Positions 41,042 to 54,400 of a stretch of 64,000 bases of DNA are shown piece by piece. The first letter of the stretch is position 1; each line of letters opens with the position of its first letter. The notes beneath the pieces are model-generated. The model made no database searches. It saw nothing but the letters and a program-made list of their open reading frames with translations, and was not told where the DNA came from. The stretch comes from Gymnogyps californianus (Eukaryota > Chordata > Aves > Accipitriformes > Cathartidae). The stretch spans positions 16,496,937-16,560,936 of the forward strand of contig NC_059475.1 of NCBI RefSeq assembly GCF_018139145.2. The letters run 5' to 3'. A program made the position numbers and the translations under genes.

Positions 41042-43580
41042 ATATTTAGAAGATCTCAGATTGCATCCCCTTGACTTGTCTCCAACAAGGAGGGCAGCAG
41101 CAGCGACAATGCTGGAGCTCCCTACGGTAACTGAGATAAAGTATCAGCTTTGCAGTCCAGCAAGTAACAGCCTCAGCGCTGCCTTTCCCATACCCTCTTG
41201 GCCTGCTTTCCAGGTCACAGCCCTTGACCCACAGAAACAAGCTGCAGCCAAAACTGTTACTTTTGCAACAGAAATAGGCAAGCTGCCTCTGAGCATGCAG
41301 GAGGGTTTGAATGGAATATTCCTTTCTGGCCTAGCACTAAAACACAGGCTGCGTGTGCACGCTGGGTAAACATAACACGTATAGGGACGCCTGGGAGACT
41401 GTTTTCTGGGTTTGTACATTCTGATACAGTTAAGATAAAAAGCAACCTCAAGCTGGTTGTCCTTTAATTCTAAATATCTATAAATGCAAGCTACATTCTG
41501 CAAACATTCCTCAATGTAGGCATTTTGCAATCTAAGTAAGTCTCAGATTGAGAAAGGGGACAAAGTGAATTCCCAGCTCAGGCACAATAATAGGTGCAGT
41601 TATTCCTTATTCTGGGAAGTAACAGCACCTTATCTAAGTTTACATGGGCAATAATTCACTTCAGGAGTTTTGCCATGCTGCTGCATGGAGTATTTACTAG
41701 CATTGGCCTCAGGCTTATAGCCATGTAGAACGACTGCAAACGTGGCCCCTCTTCAAGAAACAGATTGCATGTGCAGATATTTATCTTAAATAAAACTGAT
41801 TTCCCCATAGGTTTTGATGATGATTCTAACAGTGAAATAATGTTTGGAGCAGGTATGAGAGGCTTTTTTATTTCAGCTTCAGCTCTAGCAGCTAAAAAAA
41901 ACCCCCAACAACAACAAAAGCAACACAGCTTCTATTTAAAGTTGCTCTGGGAAAAGTCCCCTTTATTCATCTCTGCTTTTCAAGGGTCCCCTCCACCAAC
42001 AGTCAGTCACCAAAACCAAAGATGAGCTGCAGTTCATCTGCTCCACTGCAGGCTGGCTTAAACTATCAGTAGTGTATGCTTAGCTGGCTGACAAGAGCTG
42101 GTAGGGGCTGTAGCTTTAGGATGGAGACACTGCTCTGTACAACTGTAACTTCTAAAAAGATGACTATTTCATTTCACAGTCCCTTCACTTTATCCAAATG
42201 AGATGAAAACACGCATATCAAGAATAGGAAACAGTGATTTTTCAACTCTTCTTCAGAGAGTAAATTCTTACTCTTTATCAACAGCCAAGTTTGTTGAAAT
42301 CATCAACACAAGCTCATTTTAGACCCCAAATCTGAACAAACACTTCCCATTATGTTAGCTATATGACCATTCTGACACAAAATTAAAAAAAACTCTGAAT
42401 GGAAAGTTATGATTTATTGTAAGAAAAAACAAACAAAAAAAAAGCCCCAACTCTCAAAGTTAACCAAGTGTACAAAAACCCCACAGAAGTAAGAAAGAGA
42501 CTGTTGTGTACACAAAATACACAGAGCAAATAAAGTGGAACCGTTACATACAGAGATAAGCCAGGTACATTCCTGGAAAGCCAGTCAACTTCCTCTAAGG
42601 AGGGCAACACGTGTACTCAGCTAAAGCTGTACTACATTCACACACTGTATGAAATGGAGTTAAACACAACACCCACTGAGACAGCAGCAGGCTTATTTGG
42701 CAGGTAAGAGAACAGGCACCAACATCATCTGATTTGTATAACCTTACCACACACTGCAGGTACCTGGCTCCTATTCCAGTTCTTACTGTAAGAGCATGGG
42801 GTGTTTCTGATAGAAGGATCTGTGCTGTTTCCAATGCCAAAGTCTAAACCCCCAAAGATTTAAACTTTTCTTTTTTAGAAGTAGTTCTGTATTGGCTTCT
42901 CCACAAGCAACACTATGAACAGATAAAAGCCTGCCACTAATTGTCTCCCTGTAACTTCATTTCCTCTAGTGAAGTAACCAACCCCCCACAATAAAGTCTT
43001 TCTTGCAACTGAGATGAAATAGTCAGACTGCGCCTCTCAAAAGTCTGGAAGTTGTATTACTAAGTCCTATTTTGATGAAAATAAAAGCATTATTTTGCAG
43101 TACTACAAGTGCTGCAAGACTACATAAAAAGATGCTTTATAAAGAAATATTTTCAAGTCGTTTCATGACAAAATTACAGATTTTAATAATAAATTTAGTT
43201 CCAATGCATGCATTAATTTTTTGTTTAAATGACATTTGTGAACATCAAATATTGACCAGGCACTGTGGCCTTCTGCTAAAAATGTGAGAGTCTGACAGTG
43301 AAGAGGGCCAAAACTAGAAGCCTAAAAAGAAACTTGTTCAAAGATGTATTAAGTGCAGAAAGAGTGCTGGTACAAAGCAGAGTTCTATAAATGAGAAATA
43401 AAATCCAAGTGATTTTATGAATCTTCATGTTCTAGCAGATATTTAAGAAGAAGACTTCTTTCTTGACAGCATCCATCTAAAAATACTTATCTAAACCTTC
43501 AGCTTTTGAAAACATTATTAAAATAAGCCATGCAGTTCTCTCACTTTCCAAAATGTCAAAATTCATTGTGGCATTACCAA
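41042..43580. other. Intergenic DNA between LTR copy 3 and the CR1 copy
   Basis: No gene recognised. An AATAAA on the minus strand at 42412-42417 could serve a very long HPS5 3'UTR, but a much nearer signal exists at 45348. Confidence 0.45.
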
Positions 43581-43582
43581 AG

Positions 43583-44709
43583 TTTACCTGGACTTTAGCA
43601 AAGCCTTTGATAGACACCGTTTCCCACAGCACTCTCCTGGAGACACTGGCTGCTCATGGCTTGGACAGGCGTTCTCTTCACTGGGTAAAAAACTGGCTGG
43701 ATGGCTGGGCCCAAAGAGCTGCGGCGAATGGAGTTAAATCCAGTTGGTGGCCCATCACAAGTGGTGTTCCCCAGGGCTCAGTTCTGTTTAATATCTTTAT
43801 CAATGATCTGGACAAGGGGATGGAGTGCACCCTCAGTAAGTTTGCAGACAACACTAAGTTGAGTGGGAGTGTTGATCTGCTTGATGGTCGGAAGGCTCTA
43901 CAGAGGGATCCGGACAGGCTGGATCGATGGGCTGAGGCCAATTGTATGAGATTCAACAAGGCTAAGTGCCAGGTCCTGCACTTGGGTCACAACCACCTCA
44001 TCCAACACTACAGGCTTGTGGAAGAGTGACTGCAAAGCTGCCCAGCAGAAAAGGACCTGGGGGTGTTTGTCGACAGCTGCCTGAATATGAGCCAGCAGTG
44101 TGCCCAGGTGGCCAAGAAGGCCAATAGCATCCTGGCTTGTATCAGAAATCCTGTGGCCAGCAGGACTAGGGAAGTGATTGTCCCCCTGTACTCAGCACTG
44201 GTGAGGCCACACCTCAAATACTGTGGGCGGTTTTGGGCCCCTCACTACAAGACAGACACTGAGGTGCTGGAGTGTGTCCAAAGAAGAGCAACAAAGCTGG
44301 TGAAGGGTCTAGAGAACAAGTCTTACGACGAGGGAACTGGGGTTGTTTAGCCTAGAGAAAAGAAGGCTCAGGGGAGACCTTATTGCTCTCTACAACTACC
44401 TGAGAGGAGGTTGTAGCGAGGTGGGTGTCAGTCTCTTGTCCCAAGTAACCAGTGATAGGACAAGGGCCTCAAGTTGGACTAGGGAAGGTTTAGATTGGAT
44501 ATTAGGAAAAATTTCTTCACTGAAAGGGTTATCAAGCACTGGAACAGGCTGCCCAGGGAAGTGGTTCAGTCACCATCCCTGGAGGTATTTAAAAAATGTG
44601 TAGATGTGGTGCTTAGGGACATGGTTTAGTGGCGGACTTGGCAGTGCTAGGTTAATGACTGGACTCAATCTTAAGGGTCTTTTCCAACCTAAATGATTCT
44701 ATGATTCTA
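43583..44709 (+). mobile_element. CR1 LINE, 3' fragment, dead
   Basis: The 3' part of a CR1 non-LTR retrotransposon, truncated at its 5' end as usual. Reverse-transcriptase blocks are readable: LDFSKAFD, then SGVPQGSVL, then FADNTKLSG, where the catalytic FADD has become FADN. A stop at 44027-44029 and frame changes break the rest ([15 protein letters not shown] segment, [16 protein letters not shown]). It ends with the CR1 3' terminus, repeated ATGATTCT units at about 44693-44709. It lies downstream of HPS5. Confidence 0.93.
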
Positions 44710-45345
44710 ATTCCACTGTCCTGAGGTTCGTTGAAATATCACAACTGATGTCTATAGTCATCTTGCACAAATAGATATGGGCAATTTAGAAATATGCTCA
44801 CAGTTTAACAGTGAGTTCATTTAACAAGTTCTTCTGTTAATCAGCATTCTTAACCATTAATCCACTCCTGAAAAATATTTCCCTCCCATTTGAAGACTTG
44901 GCTCAATTAATGCATTTCAAGTGGGCAAGACCAGTCCATATAATTTAAGAGGAAAAAAAGGCATCACAACAAGCACTTCTACTGTAACTTGAAAAAGTCA
45001 ATGTCATTTACAGGAAAATTAAACAAGTACGGGCTTAGATATTTCCAAGGAATGGCTTCTCATGTTTGCAAACAAACAAAAAATTTTATACACCACAATT
45101 TAATACTTAGGGGTTCATATCCTTAACACTCAAGTCATATAGACTTGGAAAATAAACTCTGGAATTTTCACCTCAGAAATCTGTGATCTTAATTTCAAGA
45201 TAAATGGATTGTTTCAATTTTTGTTTTAAGTTCTACAGTTCAAAACTCATCTCCAAAGGAATAAGAAAGAACCATCAACAGTTCCCAGTCAGATACCTGC
45301 CAGATGTAGACTGGCTCAATATAATTGAACTTTTAGACAGAAGTT
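44710..45345. other. AT-rich DNA downstream of HPS5
   Basis: No exon or repeat recognised between the CR1 end and the candidate HPS5 poly(A) signal. Confidence 0.5.
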
Positions 45346-45347
45346 CA

Positions 45348-45353
45348 TTTATT
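45348..45353 (-). terminator. HPS5: Candidate HPS5 poly(A) signal
   Basis: AATAAA on the minus strand about 85 bases beyond the HPS5 stop, implying a short 3'UTR. Confidence 0.5.
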
Positions 45354-45435
45354 TAAAAGCCTGTTAAGTTTAAGAGGCACTTTAATATGCAATCATTACA
45401 GTAAAAAGAGTTCCCAAAGTTTTCCAAGTTGTTTT

Positions 45436-45496
45436 CTACGCTTGCTGAGACCACAAAAACCGGTCACACCTTTCCAACATGGACTGAATCAGCGCT
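45436..45496 (-). CDS. HPS5: HPS5 last coding exon
   Basis: Encodes [19 protein letters not shown], then TAG. The acceptor TTGCAG is preceded by a homopolymeric pyrimidine tract (C14 and T11 in minus sense, 45510-45536). Confidence 0.95.
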
Positions 45497-48400
45497 CTGC
45501 AATTAAAGCGGGGGGGGGGGGGGAGAAAAAAAAAAAGTCAAACAATAGAAAAAGCTAACAACAGAAAGAACAACAGAGTTTTGGTTTGCTTGTTAAAGAA
45601 AAGTTTGTCAAAAACATGATGTAATGTAACATCGTGACATCACCATGCATGCCTTCTCTGGAAGGGATAGGTGAGATCAGAGTCTGTGCAGGACTCAGCA
45701 AGACAGATACCTCCTTCAGAGAATCTCCTTCACATACATCTTTAATGTATGATTTCCTGTTTCTTCATTTTCCATTTTAAAATGCCTACATTGCACAATA
45801 CATAGTTCTTAAATAATAGAGGAGCCTTCAGCTGATTTTAAAATCCAAGGTAAAAAATGTGAAGTATTTTACCTTTTGTTAACTGAAAACAAAGTTTAAA
45901 GCACCAAGAAGATCCAAAATTAATAGTGTGGATCTTCTGTTGACATGTCATCTTACCTTTGCCTTTTCTCAGCAATTCTCAGTATCTCACAGACACCAGT
46001 AAATCTCTCTGACAATTCTAGTGTCAAGCCACACTCTTGTAAGAGAGGCAAGGCACGATTTGGGCCAATGGCCTTTGCCAGTAAGAGAGCTACGTTTTCC
46101 ACAGTGATGCAGTCTGGGCAGCTTGGGCTACCATTGCTGACAGCATTCCCGTTCTGTGGGCCATGGTGGTGGAAAGCTGTGCTGTGATTTTGTGCAAGAT
46201 GCAGAAGAAACTTCCATTCTTCTATGGTCTCTGGAATGGAACCTAGATGTAAAATGAGTTTGTTATATTATTTGTAAAACAAGGATTATTCTAAGCCTAC
46301 TATTTTAACTATATCTGTACTTAAAAGGGAAGCTAGCTATTCTGTTTTCTCTATGAATATTTAAGAAAACCAAGAGTTATCAACAAGCAAATTGTGTACA
46401 GAAGTGTACTGCCTTGAGTGGTGAACTATACACAAAGCTTCACAATAGTTCAGTATTTAAGGCTTTGGATTAAGTCAAGAGACAAAGAATTGTTTTGTCC
46501 ATCTTAGGGCTACCGGGAATTTTCTTCTAAGTTCTGCCACGTGATACAATGCTTTGCTCATCGTAACTCTGTATGTGTGCACATGGAGTGGGGGGAGTTT
46601 TGTGCTGTGCAGGTAGGCTAGCTATTCCTCTATCTACAACACCAAGTTTAGTCTTTACTCCCAACTGATAAACAACTCTACATTCTTGAACTTTTAAGCA
46701 TTTTCTAGCACAACTGATTTCACAAAGCACAGTGTGAAGATACAAGAGCGTAACATCCACTTATGTGTTTCAAATATGCTGCACTACACATAGTTAGTGC
46801 TACCAAAACACTTGAAAAAATAAAAGTTCAACTCAACTTTGGACAAATCAGTATATAATAAGGGAAGTTCCTATATTACAGAAGTATGTTTACACAGCTT
46901 AAGACTCACTAACCATCTTCTCCATTCAACAGGCTCAAATCATCCAAATGAACAATATTAGTAAAGGCTTCTATTCTTCTATCCAGCTCCAGACAGAGAA
47001 AAAGATATCCAGGCCAAAATCTTGAATAAGAGAGTAAAGATTTCCAAGAATCAAATACTCGGTCTAAACTAAAGTCAACAATAATTAAATGCTTATTTAT
47101 CAGTGAAGACAGAAGCAACTGAATTTTTTGAATGCCAGAAATCACTGCAGGGTGGGGACATAGGGAATACCCCTTAACCAAAATGGGTATTTGGTACATT
47201 AAATTGGACATTCAATATTCATCCTCAAAACAGGAAAGGTTTTTAAATAAAACCTGTCCAAGTAAGGAGCAGATGGGTCATTTTCATTTGTATCTTTTGG
47301 GAGTCAGAATACCAACTAACCAAGTATCAAGAATTACCAAGTTTTCTTCTTACCCATGTGATTTACAGATGTCAGCCATCTTCTCTTTTGTAACAAAATC
47401 AGCTGGGAGTTTAATCAAAAGCAGAATGAGCTGGCTGTATCCCCAAGTAAACAAATGTGATCGTGGCCTACGAGATGAGAAATTCAGTTTTAAAACATTA
47501 ATGATTTTCTTCAGAACATTATGTTCTCTCTACAAGAAAGGCAGGTATATGAAAAGAGAGAAGGAAAAACAAATGAAACACTGTGTGCAGTCTCAGTAAA
47601 GCAGTCACTCTGAAAAGCATTACAGATAAAGTTACTTAATCCTTTGGTTGCTTCTGCTGAACTCTGCAACATGCAAAATGCTCCAAGGATTCAGTGACAT
47701 CCAAACTGTCATACAAGATCTAAACCAAAAGCCTGCAGACCCGTTAAAGCTTTTCGCTTGCACTCAGGACCTTGGGTGAACCCTACTTTACCTGGGATTT
47801 CCTTCCCCATCCACAGTATTTGCTCTTTGTGGTGCATCATGAGAAACTGCCAAGCACAACCAATCCAGTCGTACAGATTCGGGCTGCAGAAGAGATCTAA
47901 GGAGAGATGACCTAGAAAACAAAACACACAGAAAAAAATCTACCAGTTTTAAATAAACCAGATATGGAGAAGTAGAGATTGGGGGGGGGGGGGGGATGTA
48001 CAATTACATATGGAAAAGCTTAGAATGATTTGTGTTTCTAGAAACTGAGGGGACCACATAAAACCCTCAAGTTTGCAGGTTGGGTTCCCTGGGGTGTTTT
48101 TTGTTTTGCTTTGTTTTTTCTTAAATGTTGTCTAACCTTGGTATACTGAACTGCAGGCACAGGAACAAAAATAGTTCCATTGAAAGTATTGTTTAGAAAA
48201 ATCCTTTTAAAACTAGCATCTAATCTAACAAAAAACCCAGTCTGAGACCAACTAAAACTAGCAGAATGAATTGGAATCTAATGCTAAAGAACACCAAACA
48301 GATAGATACAAAAACAGTGAAAAAAGTCCCCAAAAGCCAAAACCAAAAAACCCCATACAGCTACATGATGAAGAGAGCAAACAGATGAAAAAGATTCTAT

Positions 48401-51400
48401 ATTCTCTTTACCTTTTATCTTCTGGCTTTGATTTCACCAGACTATCTAAATATGCTAAAAAGTGAGCTGGATCATTCCTGCAAAGCTGTTTGATATCAGA
48501 AGGCAAAATAGAGGGGTGGAACTTGATCAAGGGCCGAAGAGCTGTTTCCCCAAATTTTTCATAAAGCCTGGAGAGAGAGAATAAAAACTATTTTCAGTAC
48601 CAAACAGCAAAACTATAATTTTTCCAAGGTCTCTTGCAAGTTCAACATAGTACTGAAAGGTGATCTCTTTAAAAGATTCCCAGAAAGCTTCATGAAATGT
48701 TAAGTGGACAAATTCCTGCTACAAGTTAACAACACTGGAGGAAAAAAAGGACTTGGCTACAAACCTTTGAGCATGCACCAGTAACAGCAGGCTATCATCC
48801 CAAGGCCCCAGGTCATGCAGCTGTTTCAGTATTTTCAACATATCTTCATTTTCCATTGCTAAAGCCACTGGACTGTGACAAGTTAGTTCTGAAATAAATT
48901 AGTGCACAAGTTACAAGATATGGGCAAGTTGTTGTTTTTTTTTTTTCTTAACACACATATAGCTGTTGTTAAGTGTAAGGACAAAAGTTATCACTACTTT
49001 CATGGAACTCTCTAGCTAACAGTAGTAACAAGTGAACAGATCCTACTTGTTCATTTCATAGAAATCAACATCACTAACCTGCACTTGCAGCAAATTACAG
49101 CAATTAAATGATACAATTAAGGCATGGAATAATATTCTTGATATATTTTCCTTTTCTTTAGACTTCTGAGGAAGTAATTTTTCTCTCGTGAAAAAAGATA
49201 GCCCGCTGCAGGACACATGGCTTGCCAAATATAATGCAGATCTGCATCAGTTTTCATATATTACAATTTGCTTCCATTAATAAATAAAAACTTCAGCTTG
49301 GACACTGATTTCACAGAATGCAGAATTCAACACGAACCTCAATCCTGATGAAATGCAGGTATTAATCTACAGACACAAGTGCAGTCCAACTGAGGACAAA
49401 CTGGGAATGCATACATTACTTCCACTTCTGAGGCTCTCAGAATCCAAATAGTGAACAGATTGCCAGAGACCTAGATACCAACCCTCAAAGCAAGATTCTG
49501 TTGTTTGGCTACTCTCTGTTGGCGTCAAAATCAATGCTAAGACTTTAATTCACTCTTAAAAGAAACGCATAAAGCAGAAACTGAATGCAGAGAACAGATG
49601 AAGTTCTGTTTTCCAATCTAATCAGGAAGCTTCGGTTCAATAAGGCTAAAGAGGCATCAAAAAGATCAGAAAGGATTTATGTGGAAAAAGGAAGTCTGAA
49701 GTGATCACAAGCCACTCATTTGCATGGAATCATCTACTCCATCCAGTTTTGTTTCACATTAACCACATTTCTCTACAAGTCGAATCTTCTGTTTCCAGTG
49801 CAAATACTGAAGCCCCTCCCCTAGCTTTTGCCTTGTTTCTATAGACATATGATTCTAATTAAGGTGCTTTTGCTCTTTGAAGCGCATATACTTGTTTTTA
49901 AATAGATCTGGTCTGTAACCACTACAGTGTTCAACCAACAAGCTCCATATAAATTAAAAGGTTCAGAATTGCTAAGTGGGGGGAGGGGAGGAACAGTCTT
50001 TCCAAGGAGCCAGCAGTTCTTCATAGGTTAGCCTTTGGGGGAAAAACAAACAACCAAACAACCCAAAAACGGAACAGAACCTCCCCCACACCAACCATCC
50101 TCCTCCTCCCACACCACACCTGCAAAAGGAAAATTTGCAGACACAAACGGGAGTGTCTTCAAGCTTTTTTGTTTCTTCTCCCAAACAGTCTTACTTTCAG
50201 TTTACTAGTAATAAAATTTTCATTAGTTACCTTTCAATCCTGCGATGTATGTTTCCCATACATTAGGACTGGTTGCATACATGGTTATAATACACTGCTT
50301 TAGTCTTTTTAAATCCAAAAGAAAGAAGTAGCTTCGCATAAACCTACAAGCCAAGGTCCACAAAGCTGCTAGTGGCAGACTTCCATCAGAGCTTTCCTCA
50401 GCATCACCATTTTCACAAGAAAATACACGCAGCTCAAAACACAGTGTTGTCAACTCAACGAGATCTTTCTGAACATCTGGTTCTATGACACATGGAGGAG
50501 ACACTTGAAAGCCACAGTCCAAAAGTCCCTTCAAATCAGTACTATTTTCACACATGGTTTTGCTTACACAGGTTTCATCAGTATTTTCCTTTTCAGTGCA
50601 GTCTTTGTCTACTGGGTCTCCATCAGTTGGATCCAGTTGTAGGTTTTCCTCCAGGAATGCCCTCTGTTCTTCAGCACACACAGTCTTGCTCTTCTTCGTA
50701 GAGGAAGCAGAATGCTCTTTGCTCCCGAACTTTTCTTCTAGATAGACAAGCCATTCCTGTAAAACCCTTCTCATACACTGTGGTTCTAACAAAACCAGGG
50801 GATCCTGGAGTTTGGCTCTGCAGCATAAAAAAGAAGTTTGCTAAGTTGCTTAACAGTTACAAGACACCACAAGTGAAGTATTATATATGTAACTCAAAGT
50901 ATACTCCTAAGCTTGACTTAGAGTCAGTTGTTGGTTTTTGTGGTTTTGAGTGCAAACAGAATTTAGGCTACTTACGCTGTCTACATTTGATATTAGTACA
51001 TTCTGAGTTCCCCAAGATTTCTTTCAGAATGGGTTTTTGTTTGTTAGGTGGTTTTGGTTGTTTTTTTTTTTTTTTTTTAAACTATGCTTGTAGTTAGGAC
51101 AAAAGGATAATGCTAGAGTACCTAAATAAGCTTTTAATGGGTTTTCCTTGGTTTTAAATAGGGGAAACAAATCATTAACCAAATGAGATCCTTTCAGATC
51201 ATGTTAATAGACGTTTAGAGCATTACTTTACATGTATGTAATGAACAAAAAAAAAAAAAATAATTTTTTTTAAATCAATCATTTTTCTACTAAAACCCAA
51301 TATATCTATACACTAAAAAGTTTCCCTGCTTACATAGCTTCTGCTGTTGCAGCCTTAAGATGTCTTAGATGGTCCTCCTCCGGAAGCTGGCAGCTCTGTG

Positions 51401-54400
51401 GTTCTAACCTAGAAAAACACACTAATTTCAGTCTTACCTGAAGTATTATCTTGAATAATTTAAGTGGGGATTTCCTCACAAATTTAAGGAAATTTGTGAG
51501 GAAACAACATTAATTCCTTTATTAAAAAAATACAAAGCTTTCATCTCTAAAGAAGGAACAGCTCAACAGAAATTATGGATGAACTGGGCATGAAAAGCAA
51601 CTGATAATACTATTTTTGTGGCCTTCTATAATGGCTTCTACTGCAACTACAGTAGATTTCTGCAGGTACTGAATAAAAATCAGTATCATGCCACTATATG
51701 AAAGTTAGTCCAAAATGGTCAATTAGAAAAACATTGGAATATGAAGTAACTTAGCTCTGTATTAATTGGACAGCCATTAAAGAAGTTCAGTGTTTTACAG
51801 CTACCATTACTAAAACAAACAAACAAAAATCCCACCCACACATAACCCACACAAACCAAAAAACAAAAAAGAAAGATGTTTTTAGGGAGATAAAACTGTT
51901 TACTCCTCACTCAGAAAGGACAGAAAATGAACTGCTGGACTCATGTCCATAACTGTAACAAGCATCACAGATACACTACACGAGAATTGCTGAACACACT
52001 ACGTTCTTGCTCTTCAGTCACTACAGCACTGTGGAGACTGCATGCTCCACCACCCAGAAGCGTCCATTGCCTAATCAGCTTCTAGGAAAGGAGTCAGGGA
52101 GAACCAGTGAAACCCACCATAGTAATGAAGGGAGCTGGAAAAACCTAACGCTGAGCTCCTCGTTCTACTTGAAACAGTAGTTTTTCTTTAGATTGCTATC
52201 CTCAGAACATTGAGCAAATGCAATTGCTAAGAAAACGTGATTTTGCACTCACTCTTTCTCTTCCTGCGGAGATGCTACCAGATTAACAGTCAACTCCTGC
52301 AGCTGCTCATCATCCTTTGCTTCTTGCCTCCCTCTAGTATCAGGACTTATATGAAGTGTGCCAATCTTTTCAGTAGTTTTGCGTACAAAGCTGGAAACAC
52401 TACGAATCAGAAGTTCAAACATTTAAAATTTCAAGTTCAAAACCGAACAAATCAAGCACTTTCCTTCCATTCAAACCATGATTTCAGGAAACTTTATCAT
52501 CTGAAGAACTCTTGAGAAAAGGATGAAATCAGCAATGACCAACAAGAACAAAACTCACTAAGAAGCTGCTTAAAATTCATACTTCAGTAATGGTCCATAC
52601 TTTCAGCACAGAATAAAAACCTGAAGTATTTAAGACTTGGTTGTTTTGCTGCTGGAGAAACAGGATCACATACTAACATTAGTGCTTAGATTCTGACATG
52701 TATTTGTGTGCAAATAAATGCAGATTGGCTACATTGCATCTTAAAGCTTATAAACAGAAAGCATCGTTAGGAAATTATGTCCCTCTTGGTGGTAAGAAAC
52801 AGTTCTACAATACTCCAAATTAATTCTTCAGATTACAAAGCTCACTAAAAATGTCCTTTTCACATCATCAGCCCCTATCCCTTCAGATATTTTATTCAAG
52901 AGAAAGCCCAGTGAACATACCAAAACCCAATTATTTCTACCACTGCCATGAAGAGAACTATGTCATCAGGAGTTGAATAGAAAAATCAGCTTCTTGCTTT
53001 CTGGCCAAGAACTAGTTTAAGAGCATCAAGAAAAAAGAAAAAAAGCAACCCTTTTACTTGCTTGCCAGAGAATATGGCATCTTTTACTATACCAAGGTAT
53101 AGCAGAAGTTGAAGCTTGCTGCAGAAGAAAGGATTCAAATGTAGCAAAACAATTGGACTTTAATGTAGAGAAGGATTAAAGGTCAACTTTTAAAAATTAA
53201 CTGTAAATATGTTAGTATTTTATTGAATTATAAATTGACTATGGTGAATACTTGAAAATTTAGTTCTCATTATTAGTAGAAACACTTACTACTAGTAAAG
53301 TCCTAAAAACTGCTTACAGTTTAGAAAGAATTCAAAACATTGCATGTACTTCTGAAGGTTACTCCGAGATCCTCACTATTGATATCAGCTACAATATTTT
53401 GTTGCAGGACATAATTCACATACCTAAGTGATCAAGGGAGGGCTACAAAATTTTTCAAACCATCATTATGGGCCACCAACATTTTAGCTAAGGAACTAAC
53501 ATAATTTTTTTCAAATTTTTAAGTTCTGTATTTGACACCATCTCCTTTATATTTGTCATCCCCCCTCCCTGTTTTTTAAAGCGAGTTTTGAAATAGCAAT
53601 TTGATTTCTGCATAAAACGGACACTACCATATTTACTTGCACCAGGTATAAGCTACCGTTATTCCATAAACACTTGAGGAATTGATTAGATTCCCGAAAG
53701 GTGTGTGTGGGCAGATGGCAGATCACTTGGTATACTTTGCAAGTGTTTTAGCAATATCTAGCATGCTTTGAATATTTTAATGTTTGTCCCCAAGCAACAT
53801 AGGAAGCCTTCACTCATTCTTCAGAAATTTAAGTACCAGAAAAGCAAAATCCCAAAACAATATTCAGTAAGTTTGCTTTGAATACAAACCACACCCACAG
53901 TTTACAGGGTAATGTTAAACATTCTTAGACATTTAAACATTCTTAGCCATTTAAAAACTGAGGTTGAAATCTTGGCTCCACTGAAGTTAACAGCAGCTCT
54001 TCGTATCTTCATTAGAGTCAAGACGGAAGCTTTAAATTGTCTAGCAAACTTGACTGCATCTCCAGTGTTTCAGTTCAGATGTTACATTTTCGCAGAACAG
54101 AGTATGAACTAAACCAGACAATGCTACAAATTCAGAGGACAGAAAAGTGAAAGATGTAATGGATGAGTGAACCTGCTGCAAGTTTTACCTTTCTTTGACA
54201 GCCTGAAGAGAGACGAGAGGAGATGGGGAACGAAATGACAAAGGAATACTGAATGGGAGAAATGTCTCATTCCGGTCAGCCTCAACCATCACAGATGCAT
54301 GAGATACGTTGTCTAACAAATGGAATTGAAATAAAGAGTCATGAAACAGTGGCCTGGCAAAAATGGAACAGTGAAACAAACTGCAAGTCACTAATTCATT

